DNA from: Rotaria socialis
Taxonomy: Eukaryota > Rotifera > Eurotatoria > Philodinida > Philodinidae
DNA length: 64,000 bases
Assembly (NCBI GenBank): GCA_905331475.1
Contig: CAJNYU010004686.1
Location: 124,001-188,000, forward strand
Direction of reading: 5' to 3'
Under the pieces are notes generated by a model. It did not search any database, had not been told where the DNA came from, and saw only the letters and a program-made list of their open reading frames with translations. How positions within the stretch are numbered: the stretch's first letter is position 1; each line of letters starts with the position of its first letter. The position numbers and the translations under genes are program-made. Shown in pieces: positions 26,427 to 38,084 of this stretch.

Positions 26427-27040
26427 AGGGAAGGTCTCCAAGTGATACCAACCATTTGGGTTCATATTGTGCTCATAAGTAGGACCCAGTGAGACTAGAA
26501 AAAGTCCAAAAGATTTCGTGCCATTAGGCCTTTCTTTCAAAGTTATAACCGTTTTACTAAATTTTCGTCATTGGCCAAAGAATTTGCAGAAAAACTGAAT
26601 GAAGGAATTTCGAACTGAACTTTTGCCTAACAATAGGTCTCATCGATGATAGAAGGTACCAAAAATTTCAGTGAAAACCGATGCATCATTCTCGAGATAT
26701 TGCATATTGAAGAGAAGCCAATTTTACGACATTCTTTTGGCAAATGGCAGTTTTCATCAATATGCAATATCTCAAGAATGATGCATCCGTTTTCACTGAA
26801 ACTTTTGGAATCTTCTAACATCAATAAAACCTATTGTTAGGAAAAATTTCAGTTCGAAATTCCTTCATTCAGTTTTTCTATAAATTCCTTGTCGAATGAC
26901 GAAAATTTAGTAAAACGGTTATAACTTTGAAATAAAGGCCTAATGGCACGAAATCTTTTGGACTTTTTCTAGTCTCACTGGGTCCTACTTATGAGCATAA
27001 TATGAACCCGAATGGTTGGCGCCACTTGGAGACCTGCCCT
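26427..27040. mobile_element. 614-bp near-perfect foldback (palindromic) element
   Basis: The left arm starts agggaaggtctccaagtg and the right arm ends with its complement, cacttggagacctgccct. Matching continues inward through gggttcata, taggacccagtgagactag, aacggttataact and gatgcatcattctcgagat to a loop of about 46 bases near 26,711-26,756. Each arm is about 285 bases. Because of the symmetry, both strands show a similar 64-65 codon frame, which is not a gene. No transposase and no clear target-site duplication were seen. Confidence 0.8.
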
Positions 27041-27690
27041 CATTAGTGCAAATTATTAAAAATGATTTTTCCTACTTTGGCCTCTTGATGTTTTATCGGC
27101 AGTTCCATTTCAATAACATATTAACCACGAAAAAATCATAACGACTTCAGTTTTTCTAAACATGACCTAGATAAATAAATTTATACAGTCAAGTTAGTGC
27201 ATAGTGAACCTTTATTAACCTTAGAGAGATAGTATAAAAATATATTCTGATTGGAGGTGCAAAGTATTTGTTCTATTATCATCAAATAATCATCATGACG
27301 TGATTGTGAGGGGGCATAAGATCATATTATCTTGTTAATGTGATAAGAAATTTTAAGATCTTTATTTCGTTAATAAATAAAATCTAGCGAATTTTCAAAA
27401 CCATCGAAAAAAATTTATTGTTTACATTTGAAGTTTTATTTTATAAAGATAAAGAATAATGCTTAGAACATCATGACAAGGCTAGAAACATAGAAAATTT
27501 CTCATGTGTAATGTAACCTTAGGCGATCTATCAGCTAGTGTCATCATTTCAAAACAATAGAAGAAAAAGTCAAAAATTCAAGATAAAAACGAAGAAGATA
27601 TCTCAAACGATGTGACATAAGCAACGCTTCTTTTTGTTTTTGTTTTTTAGTATATAAACATATTCCTCTTGTGTCTTGTGAATACAAAAG

Positions 27691-28065
27691 ATGTATATCG
27701 ATAATAATTTATTCAAAGATATTCAAAATTTGACCACATCAACGATAGCCAATGGACATAATCCATTATCTAATGACGACAATGACATGACACGCATTCT
27801 ATCTTATGCAATACCATTGTCATGTGTAGTAATAGTTATGGTTCTGCTGGTAGCTACTGGTATTAATCGTCGTCAACGCGTTTTAGAAAAATGGACATCA
27901 TTAAAACGAATGAGAAATACGAATCCACGTTGTATTAATGATTCCGTTTTACGGCGTGATTCTGAATATGATTTATGCACTGATAGTTTAGAAAATATGA
28001 CCATTGCCAATGAAGATCGACAAAATCACCAAGAACACGAATTTCGTATGGCAACAATTTCATAA
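27691..28065 (+). CDS. Small single-pass membrane protein
   Basis: A single-exon frame of 124 residues. The N-terminal 33 residues are polar with no clear signal peptide. One strong membrane segment follows (residues about 36-58, ILSYAIPLSCVVIVMVLLVA), then a basic stretch (NRRQRV...LKRMR) and a polar tail. The positive-inside rule suggests an N-out, C-in type III protein. An AATAAA lies right after the stop (about 28066-28072). The family is not recognised. It converges on the SH2 gene, whose stop is about 635 bases away. Confidence 0.6.
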   Translation: MYIDNNLFKDIQNLTTSTIANGHNPLSNDDNDMTRILSYAIPLSCVVIVMVLLVATGINRRQRVLEKWTSLKRMRNTNPRCINDSVLRRDSEYDLCTDSLENMTIANEDRQNHQEHEFRMATIS

Positions 28066-28700
28066 AAATAAATGTGATTTTTCATTTTATTCGATAAAAT
28101 GTCAATGTGTTATAATATAATCTCTATTTATTTTGTTGTTGCTGCTTTTTCTATTTCTCTCCTGTGAATAAACGATAATCTTCGATGGATATTTTGAATA
28201 CCACGACTTCCGAACTTTGTATGAAAGATTAAAAGCACACTTATTTTTATGTGTAATTGTGTATTAAACATGGGACAAAATCTGAGTTAAACATTAGTGA
28301 AGGACAGGGCATTAGGTTTACAATATATCCTTCTAACACGACAAGAAACCATCTTGTTTCAACATATCATGTTATAATTGACATAACTCGATTATCTATA
28401 AATCTATGTCGATTATATTAAATGTTTTCTGTCATTCAATACGATATGCATCATAATTCTAGTCGTATTCCGTATTACGTTCCTGTAAATAATTTAATAT
28501 CTAAATTGCTGATTCATTGAAAAATAAATTCGAGTTACATCAAGATAAATAATTATTTTCTTTCTTTTTCAAAGCACAAATAAACACAGCAGAAAATTTG
28601 TCAGTGTATAAAAGAAACAACAAGACAAAAAGAAAAGAGAGCGCGCACATATTCAATTCACTGTCTCTAAGCATAAATATAAATATATGAAATATGACTA
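28066..28700. other. Intergenic between two convergent genes
   Basis: AT-rich DNA holding the 3' ends of the small membrane-protein gene and the SH2 gene. No further gene or repeat was recognised. Confidence 0.5.
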
Positions 28701-29567
28701 TCAAATCGAAAGTATTTCATTAAGATTAAGTGTTATTGGTAAAATTTCTGGCATAACTGAATGATGTGTTAATAGGGAAAGAAGTGTTGGAAATTGCTTT
28801 ATTGTTCCTTTAATTCGATAACTAGGAGTATCATTTTGAACAAATCTTTCAATGAGATAATGAGCAATATTTGAGTCATGAGTAAATTTTGGTACTTTAA
28901 CAGATAGAGCATAACAATCTGAATGTGTTGTACTATTACGTAAAATAAATGCACCATAATCAGCCGATTGGAGAGCCTGACATACCGCTTCTCTATAATA
29001 AAGATATATTATAAGAAGAACAAAGAAAAAAAAAAGAGAATTCCTCTTATTACCTTTCAAGATATGGTTTATACCAACGTGATACAGGTGTTAAATCATC
29101 ATTTACTAGTGGAAGCCTAAAGATAATAGAAAGGAAAATGATATGTCGTTTTTTTTTTCTTTCGTCTATAAATCAACAAACTTTAAAAGGCTTGCTCGTT
29201 TTTTTCTAAAATGTTTTTTCTGTTGTTTATGATAATAATCATCTTTATGATTGCCATCAATCTTTGTTGTGGATTTAGTTCCCATCGATGAAGACACAGA
29301 TAATGCTGGACATATTGTCATTGTAGAATAATACTTATTATTGCATGAACAACAATTATTTATCTCATTCTCAATTATATCCATGTGTTGTCTAGAATAA
29401 GTTAGATGTGAATGAGCAGAAGATTTTCGTCGGTGACGTGCAGTTTTATTAGAAAAATATTGCGACGATGTCGGACATGTACATGTTATACAATGTATAT
29501 CCATTGATTTTGTTCGTGTAACATTCACCGGTATTAATCTACATGATACTAAATGTACAGGTATCAA

Positions 29568-29611
<44 letters not shown>

Positions 29612-30739
29612 TTGTTGTTGGTATATCACAATAACCTGAATCAGCTGATATTGATGATGTATTTGTTGAGCGACGTGGTGTGCGACGAATAAAATTACCA
29701 TTTTGTTCTATTTCTTTTGTAGTATTTTCATTAAATAAATATTTTAAACAGCAAAGTGGATCATCGTCGTTCTCGTTACTTTCGTCTTGTTTCGTTGATG
29801 AATCAGGTACATCGAAATCGATATAATCAACGATTGACAGCGATTTATGAAATTCGGAAAGTAACGGTTTCGACGGCAACCGCGGTTGACATGTACATTG
29901 TGGTATGGGTTTTTGTAAGATTGGACCATGACAACGATAGATAGATTGTGGCAAATCAGAACCACTTTGAGAGTAAACGAGTAATTGTTGTTGTTCAGAA
30001 AGTTTTGTTGAAGATTTCGAATAGGACAATTTATTTTCTTTAGAAATATTATCCAACTAAATATATTGATAGAAATATGTATGATTGTAATTTTATATAT
30101 TTTTGAATAATTTTTACTTTAGCTTGAATTTCCATTGGCGATAAATAACCGTCTTCGTCGAAATTTTTCGGATAATTATATAATGAACCATGGTAGGAAT
30201 TTTTTCTAATCGAATTCTTTTTGTCGAATTCAAAGCAAGATTCACGAATTTTTTCATTTGATATTGCATTTCGACGAATTCGATGAAGTGTTATAAGACG
30301 CCGTGCCTAGATACATATATATATATATATGGAAATCTTCTTTATACAGAAATGTTTTAGACATTACCCAATCTCGACTTTTTTCAAATAGACTTGAACG
30401 TCGTTTAAGTGAACGTGTTGAACGAGGTAGAAGAAGTTTATCATTATCAGTTTGATTCTCAATATCGAATACTTCTGCTTCTTCGGCAACAAGAAGTAAT
30501 GGATGTTGTTGCTGTTGTTGTAAAGCTCGAGTCGAAATCGGTAAATTATTTGAATATATCATTGGTGATAAATGTTGATTTGCAATGACACTATAATTTT
30601 CTTCTGTAGTTTCTATTCTTCTATTTTGTTCGTTTACTACATCAGTAGAATTGAATCGTGATGATGGCGATATCAATGAATAATGACTTGATGGTATAGT
30701 TAAACAACAAACAGTCGACATATCATCACCTGCAAACAT
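28701..30739 (-). CDS. Tensin-type SH2 domain protein
   Basis: SH2 domains bind phosphotyrosine; tensin-type SH2s act at integrin adhesions. Exons at about 30368-30739, 30118-30306, 29182-30056, 29054-29116 and 28701-28992 join in phase to about 596 residues. The first 470 are Ser-rich and disordered, with a poly-Ser run coded by (GAT)n on the plus strand (about 29571-29611) and basic patches. The SH2 domain is C-terminal: SRWYKPYLERE, ALQSADYGAFILRNS (phosphotyrosine-binding Arg in the ILRNS strand), CYALSVKVP, HYLIE, YRIKG and LLTHHSVMPEILP. The late SLLTHHSVMP segment is typical of tensins. No PTB domain follows; the frame stops about 10 residues after the SH2. The start is uncertain: the ATG at 30739 overlaps a possible acceptor (tttgcag), and another ATG lies at 30721. 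Confidence 0.75.
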
Positions 30740-33700
30740 AATAGAACTAAGAATAATAGCAAATGGGGAAAGTTATGGTCAAACAAGTGCGTAAATTTGT
30801 TTGGCATTAATATTGATGAGGAGCACAAAAGAAGAAGAAAAGAAAAACGTCGAAGATGATGATCATTATGATGATGTCATTATTATTACTAGGAGCAATA
30901 TAACTATACAGTATGTACAAATGCATGTAATGATAAAACAAGATCGATTGATGCATGGATCTGAATGTTACTGAAATGGTCATTAATATGACGTAACAAT
31001 TGTCTCTATGTAACTAAATTTTCTAACAAAGAAAATAACTAAAACATGCAGAGATACAGGGAAAAAAAGAAGAATATGTGTGAAAACAATAGCACGACGG
31101 GCGGCAACCTTCGTTCAAGGTTGATCGATATCGATATAGTTCTATAGCTAGATAGTTGAAAAGATGTGCTAATAGACTGTAAATGTGTATTAGTTGGCAG
31201 TAATAAAACATTCTCAGTAGCCATTTGGACATTAAAAAGGTCATCAGTCGTATAGGACTATCATTAATCGTATAATCAGCAATCGAAAGCAACGAAAGAG
31301 AGAGAGAGAGAGAAGTGAGACTAATAATAATGAACAATTATTGCCATTGCATGAAGCCACATTCCTATTAACCTTTTGAGCCCTTATGTGAATAAGACAA
31401 TAGATCACACTTCGGAATAGACTCAGCATCAGAAGTAATAACAATAACAATGTAATAGAAACAAGAAGACAAAAAGAAGGAACAGATTTGTCTCGCCGTC
31501 TACATACGTATGTATACGATCAGTCACCACTGAGATAAATGAGGATTGACATTTTGATAGGTAGAACCTTGAGCGTCCGAATGAATTAATATACACGACA
31601 ATGAACTTTGATAAAATTTACGAGAGGATTAACGATCAAGAATCTATGTTGTGCTAATTCGAGTACTTTTTCTTTTTCTTTTGTTCATTTCATGTTGTCC
31701 CTGAAAAGAAGAAGAAAAAGAAAAAGAAAAAGTAAAGAAACGAAACGAAACAGGGTGATTAGATTTCTCCTTTTTAACTTCACTTTCAACGTACGCAAGA
31801 AAAAAACCCAAGAGCATACGCACTATTTCACACATGAAATATGCATGTATATATTAGAGTATGAAATCTAATGGGGTAAAATAGTCATTTATGGTTCATT
31901 ATTCAACTGATGAAAGAAAAGAATATGATTATTAATAAAAGTATCAATAGTACAAGAAACATGTGCCATACTATCAATAACTACTGGCAACAACGAAGAC
32001 TATATCACTGTTGTATTCGATTGTATATTTATATATATATGTAAATACAAATATATACTATACAAACATATACACCTTATGTTAAATGTTTATATGCACG
32101 TAGAGATCAATCATATTTTGTCACGATATATAGGCGCAAACTCTTCTCGACTATGTATATAGATAGATATTTGAGTGAAGGAACGAAAATGAATAAGGAG
32201 CATGTCCCCGAAAGGCGCCGATAATGACAGCAGAACACTACCCTTCATAGTGAAGCAATATGATGATGATGTAAGCATGGGCGAGAGGGAGAGCTTGCAT
32301 TCTTACATGCATGCATATCAAGCGGTCATCTTCTATATATATATATATATATGTAAGGAAAAAGAAGAGATCACCATGCATATAACAGAAAAGATAGTTT
32401 ACTACGTCTCGTCCCTATTATGACGCTTGCCCTATATTCATCAATTTCATAACATGACAATGCGACCAGATGACAGATTCTTGTGAATATATGTATATAG
32501 AGATGTCTGTTTTGTTTTACTATGAGGAGAAGAAGAAGAAGAAGAAGAAGAAGAAAAAAAAAGATCGCCAGTGAGCATAATTCATAGATAAATTACAACC
32601 CAAGTATGTGGCGGTTGTCTTTTGTTCTTCTTCGAGTGACTCTTCTAGTTCTGCCTCGGACACTCACCCATTATTAGTAAAATATATAGAACTAGTAATA
32701 ACAATGCATTTTATTCTTTATTGATCAACGATAAATGATTGATCTTCAATCAAAAAGAAAGCAAAAAAAATTTATAAAAAAATCTGCATACATCTTTATA
32801 TTACTAGCGTTGGTCGGTTACGAGTAATTTGCTCCTTCGATAAAAAAAATGAATCCATCAATAGCTGGCCAACGGGAATACGATGCGATGGCCTTGCATT
32901 AGCAATGGGCAATCGAGAATGTATACAAAATGATAAGACTTTTTTCCCCTCTATCTCTCGCTCTCGCGCTCGGATGTCAAGCACACAAAAAAATAACTAT
33001 ACGAGTTGAATAGTAATGAATAAGAACGGACAATACAAACTTGTCGAGAAAAAAATCGAGAGTACTCTCGTACACGCCTTTATGGTGACATCAAATATGA
33101 TGTGTGATGATCGCCATTCTATTCTTTCTGTCTTTTTTTGCTTTACATTGCCTAAAGAGAACTACACAAAAAAAGAGCGAGAGAGAAAAGAACAAGCTGG
33201 GACAAACACCACGCAATTTCTATACAATATGGGACGAGAAAGAAATACAAATTGTGTCATTCAATTTTACCTTTTGTCTATGACTAGCAACTGCCACAGA
33301 AACAAAACAGATATGAACTAGTAGTTACGATAACGACTGTTAGTCGTTATTTTTCAATCAATGTCTATCTAAATACACACATGAGACAATGTTCTCACCT
33401 AATTCTATTCTCCAAATTGATGTTCCATGCAAATAGGAATCAATGAGTCTATATATTCATATGTATATGCTGACTACATAAACTAATTATACGATTACGG
33501 CCTCTATGTGACCCATATGCAAATGAGTCTATAGGGTGCATACACACAATTCTCTCTTGTTGTTTGTGCATGCTAGCTAACCGATCGGACAAGTCTCCTA
33601 AATTTTCTTTTTCTCTACATTAATCAGTTGGACAACAAATGCTTTAGACGGATAGACACTTATGAGAAGCTGTATTCGAAGAATAATATGTACAATCGAC

Positions 33701-36523
33701 TGTTGAATTAGGATTAGCCACTTTCATCATCTTATAACTGGACTGACTAACTTGAGCTATGAATATCCTATGTACACAAGTCCCTCTATACTTCTCTCTA
33801 TCTATCTATCTCTATTCTTCAATAATAATAAGAAAAAAGACAAAAAATAGGCACGAAGGAAATCAAAAGAAAGTAAACATCAAATACATAGGAAATTAGC
33901 CTTGATGATAGTAATTGTCATAGTTGTAAGAAGAAGGCCAGTACGTCTGTGTAATATTCTATCTAGCAATTTCTGTCGTATATCAACGAAAAGAAAAGGA
34001 AGCTTCAATAACATTGATTATAACACGGTATGTTATATCAATCGCACACGCTTCAATATATTTCACTTCATAGTTCCTAGATCAAGTGGCGCACCTATTA
34101 CTAATTAATAGACATGCAATGGTATTGACGAGAGAGAGAGAGAGAGAAAAAATTGTATTGAAAATATCTAGGGTAACATATCGATTTAGAACCTTTTAAT
34201 ATCTAATCTTGATGTCTAGAGGCTATAAAGGCAGGAGAAAGAAAGAAAGAAAAAAGATATGTATAATAAACATACACATATGCATATGATCAAGGTGGAA
34301 TATTATTTATCGAAAAAATGTCATTTGTTTCTTGCTACTAAACAGATAATATTTTAAATGGATGGCTCTTCTGATCTGATAAATTGCAATAGGAGAATAT
34401 TTATGGCGTCCTTGAATAGAGTATCTCGATAATGTCATATCTTATGAAAATTTTGTATTAATTTTTCAATAATCAACAATCAAATAAACATAATTTTTTT
34501 TCTTTCGTACTCATGTTACCATTTAAACGAGAAACATCATGTCAATCAGTTTTAGTCGATTGCAAAACATGCAAATTCATCGCTATATAAGATTTGATTT
34601 GTCAAGATCGATCAGTTTTTTTTTTTTTTGTAAAAGGAAATTCTATTAGAAATAAATTAAACAGAAAATAAAATTTCTTTGTGTCTATTGCGTACATGCC
34701 ATGGAGGATGTTCTTTTTTTAGAACTGAGTCATGATAGAAAATAAATTTCGCATAAAAAATTCATTGGATCGCATGTTTGAAAATTATTTTATACAAACT
34801 AGAATTCAATCGAGAAATAATTTCATTTTAGAAAGCGATACAATAATCGCGCAGGAAATTTCAGTTAATTTGATGTTATGCTTTTTTCTTCTTCTGATAT
34901 CCAGTACAATAACTTTATCGTCAACAGAAATCTCCTGGATAGAAAAGCAACCATTTGTATGATTATATAAATTGATAAAACGATTTTTCTAAGTAGTAAA
35001 TATTTCATAGTTATCATTATGTTCGGCGACTGTAACGATATAAATATGATTGATGTTATTTTATATGTGTTATGTTTCGAAACGTTTTGTGTAAAGTTAT
35101 ATAAATTACAGAAATACCGATGTCTTCGAGCATTTGTATTCGATAGCAGATAAAATCAGGTTTTCTTGTTATCAAGCTTAATGTACTCAGTATCAGTCTT
35201 ATTCAGTTATCATCATGTAGAATTAACACATGCATCAATGACTAATAATATCTGTTGAGGGATAAAGCGCAAGTAATTATATTTCAATTTGAGCAATGAA
35301 GCAAAAATAACAAATCTAAATTAAATGTTTGAATGATTAAATGAGAACTCTTGTCTATTCGTATTGTTATATAAACTATAATTACACCTTGAAAATCGTT
35401 AGAAGAACGGATACATGCTTGTTCATGATTCATCGTATAATTCGATACCTAAATACAAAAAACTAGAGCGTCCTTGTTCGTCATTATCCAAAAATTTAAG
35501 TTAATAATCAATATCATCGGCATCGTGCATTACATGAATCATCATTATATTGACTGTAAATTATGAACATTGAATTAACTCGAGTATATTTTTATTAATT
35601 AATGGCTGACATAGCTCTGTGTGCCAACAATTTCCTTTACAATCTAATATAAATTCACATTTTCTACTAAACTACCTTAATCGGAGTACAAATTACTATG
35701 GTGTTAGTTTTGAAGCTTAAAAAAATCCATGCATGATAATGCCAAGTTCATTGGCAATGATTCGTTATCAGCATTGTTGATCTTTTTGATTACTCGAAAT
35801 TCTATTTCATCCCAATGCTAAGCAGTACAAAATCATAATTTCTTAATAAGAAAGAATGTCAAATCGACGTATATTATATTCTAATAAAACTAGGACATGA
35901 TTGAAAACGTTGCATAACAAAAGAACGACTTTTCTTTCTTGCATTGAATACTAAATATAAAGATCTGCGACATGATTATATTAATGCTGATGACAAAAGT
36001 TGTTAAAAGATTAATCTGAGACACGTGTGACTAAACCAGTTTCAAGATCGATGGTTTTATTATTATTATTCTCAAGCGTCTTTCTCATGCGCTTCAGTTT
36101 CTATTGATAAGATAGAAATAAGTTATAACTATTATTTTCACTTAGTGACTGATTTGACACGAGCCCTTTAGAAACTAAACATAATGTAAAAAGATAACAC
36201 GATCAGAAAAATAAATATACATTTTGTTAATCACTTTTGCGTTTGGTAATATTATTAGTTAATATTTGATTAAATGTAAAGTGTGTACAAACTTCGAGAT
36301 CATTTTTCTGATCTTTAAACGTTTCATTTCATCTTTGAAAATAAATGAATAAATTGTTGATTCATATATTGTAATATTTAACGATACAAGATATTCTTCT
36401 AGTAAAAAGTATCTAATCAATATCATCGTTATCTGTATAAGTAGAAAAAATTAATTAGTAAATGTTGTACATGTATGTCGTTTTCAACTACTGATAAGAG
36501 AAAAGCTGCGCAAATACGGGCTA
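30740..36523. other. Gene-poor region
   Basis: Nearly 6 kb with no supported exon on either strand. Features are simple sequence only: (GA)n near 31295-31312, TA runs near 32030 and 32334-32352, (GAA)n at about 32525-32556, a short TCTA run near 33798 and (GA)n near 34130-34146. It should include the promoter and 5' UTR of the SH2 gene at its left edge. Short open frames such as 33016-33321 and 34732-34962 resemble nothing known. Confidence 0.45.
32525..32556. repeat. (GAA)n microsatellite
   Basis: About ten GAA units followed by an A-run, in gene-poor DNA. Confidence 0.8.
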
Positions 36524-37217
36524 TGGTCGAATTGCGACCGAAAATCAAGCCAATTAAGAAAAAAAGTGGTCGCATTTTGGATTGAAGAATTTTCTGTTGA
36601 TCTCAATTTTTATGCGATTCCAAATTGCGACCACTTTTAATTGATTAGTTATCAGTATATATAATGATGAGCTGTACTGTAATGACAATGTTGATATATA
36701 AGCGTGGAAAAAAAAAGATTGCTAGTGAATATCATACAATGAATACGAACTCTACTGGGTCAACTACCGAAAAAGGTGAAAAGGCTATTCTATACAATAA
36801 CTATTTATTTCAGGTAAGGCGAGAAAATAAGAACAATTCATCACTTTATGTCCGCACTAATAAATGGTGCTCTCGTTCTATAGCATTGAAAAATAATGTA
36901 ATTATAAAATCAAATGGTGAAAATCATAAGCATGAACCGAAATTGCCAGAAAATGTTCAAAAAGTTTTGCATGCTATTTTTCATCGCTACATCCACATTA
37001 TAAAAGATAGTGAAGATAGTAGTGATGAGGAATAATTTTCTGTAGTCTGTTTTTCAATAAATTTTTTCAATTAAAAGTATTGATTGACTGATTGATAAGT
37101 GAAAAGTGGTCGCAATTTGGAATCGAATAAAAAAAAGAGATCAACGGAAAATTCTTCATTCCAAATTGCGACCGTTTTTTTTACCGTAATTGGCCTCATT
37201 TTCGACCGCAATTTGGA
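36524..37217. mobile_element. Compact inverted-repeat element with one FLYWCH-like ORF
   Basis: Two inverted repeats of about 135 bases (about 36524-36660 and 37080-37217) match at roughly 80% by eye, for example gaagaattttc-gttgatctc and gattccaaattgcgaccac. They enclose an interior almost filled by one 123-codon ORF. A 15-base motif (ccaaattgcgaccac or its complement) occurs three times in each repeat in alternating orientation. Long inverted repeats plus a FLYWCH-like domain suggest a Mutator-like (MULE) derivative. No clear target-site duplication was found. Confidence 0.7.
36664..37035 (+). CDS. FLYWCH-like zinc-finger ORF inside an inverted-repeat element
   Basis: A single-exon frame of 123 residues starting just inside the left inverted repeat. 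Residues about 35-95 fit the FLYWCH pattern: KAILYNNYLF near the start, a later Trp-Cys (KWC), and a terminal His-x-His (NHKHEP). At the usual W-x-C site the sequence reads YVR, so the Trp and first Cys ligand are changed (CGC where TGC would give Cys). The tail is acidic (DSEDSSDEE). An AATAAA follows the stop at about 37055. FLYWCH fingers are common in Mutator-like transposases; this ORF lacks any DDE catalytic domain. It could be a transposon remnant, a helper DNA-binding protein, or chance preservation. Confidence 0.5.
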   Translation: MMSCTVMTMLIYKRGKKKIASEYHTMNTNSTGSTTEKGEKAILYNNYLFQVRRENKNNSSLYVRTNKWCSRSIALKNNVIIKSNGENHKHEPKLPENVQKVLHAIFHRYIHIIKDSEDSSDEE

Positions 37218-38084
37218 AGCTACGCAACTACGAGTGTAACTTGTATTCTGGAGAAAAACGATATGACTCATTAAAATCTGGAAATCAAGATTTAGTAATG
37301 TTCCATATCATCATTCTATTACTTCATGAACACCTCATCGACTCTATTTATATGCGTCTGTGATACTCACAACGTGTGCACTGCTACTTTATATGTATTC
37401 AGGTCACTATTGTTTTCCCATATCGACTTATTAGTCGTATTGTGTTTTCAATATTTTCCTTACCAATGATCAAGCAGGTTTCTAGAGAAGTTATTTGAAG
37501 TGCGGTATGATATTCTAGACAGTAAGAGCAAACGCATAATATTGTCAATTCTATAGGTTTTTGACCTCATCCATGACAATGAATGCATGATGGGCAGAAT
37601 TATGTGGATTGACAGCATTGCTTATTATATTTATGTTTGTATATCCCTGTAGGATAAGAGAACATAATGACGTATACAAAACGTCAATGAAAATCTTATG
37701 TATAAACAACTCCTAAAAGTAATATTCAGAATGAGAACAAGAAAAATTTCTTTCAAATAGCTGAACATACAGTATACAACATCTGTAAAGAGATCAGTTT
37801 TATTTTTTAAACAAAATGTACGACAATTTAACAAGTATGAACAAGAACTTTTTTTGATTTTATTTCTTTGTTTTTTCATTAACAACAAGTTGACGAATGG
37901 AACCAATACATCGAGCAGTTGCCACAATAACTATAAGATAATATACAAGGCCACTTGTCTCAATCGATTTGGTATATCATGGATGTTATATTTTGAGAGT
38001 TTAAAAACACGAGTTTTTTTTCTATTTGTGAATTTCTAGTTTTAGGAAAATTCCATCTATGACCGTTAATGTGAGAAAGAACAA
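37218..38084. other. Intergenic, 3' of the GPCR
   Basis: AT-rich DNA. No coding exon or repeat could be supported. Confidence 0.4.

Noticed and set aside
26627..26840. Two similar overlapping ORFs of 64-65 codons on opposite strands
   Set aside because: They are mirror images produced by the palindromic element; the similarity of their translations comes from the foldback, not from gene duplication.
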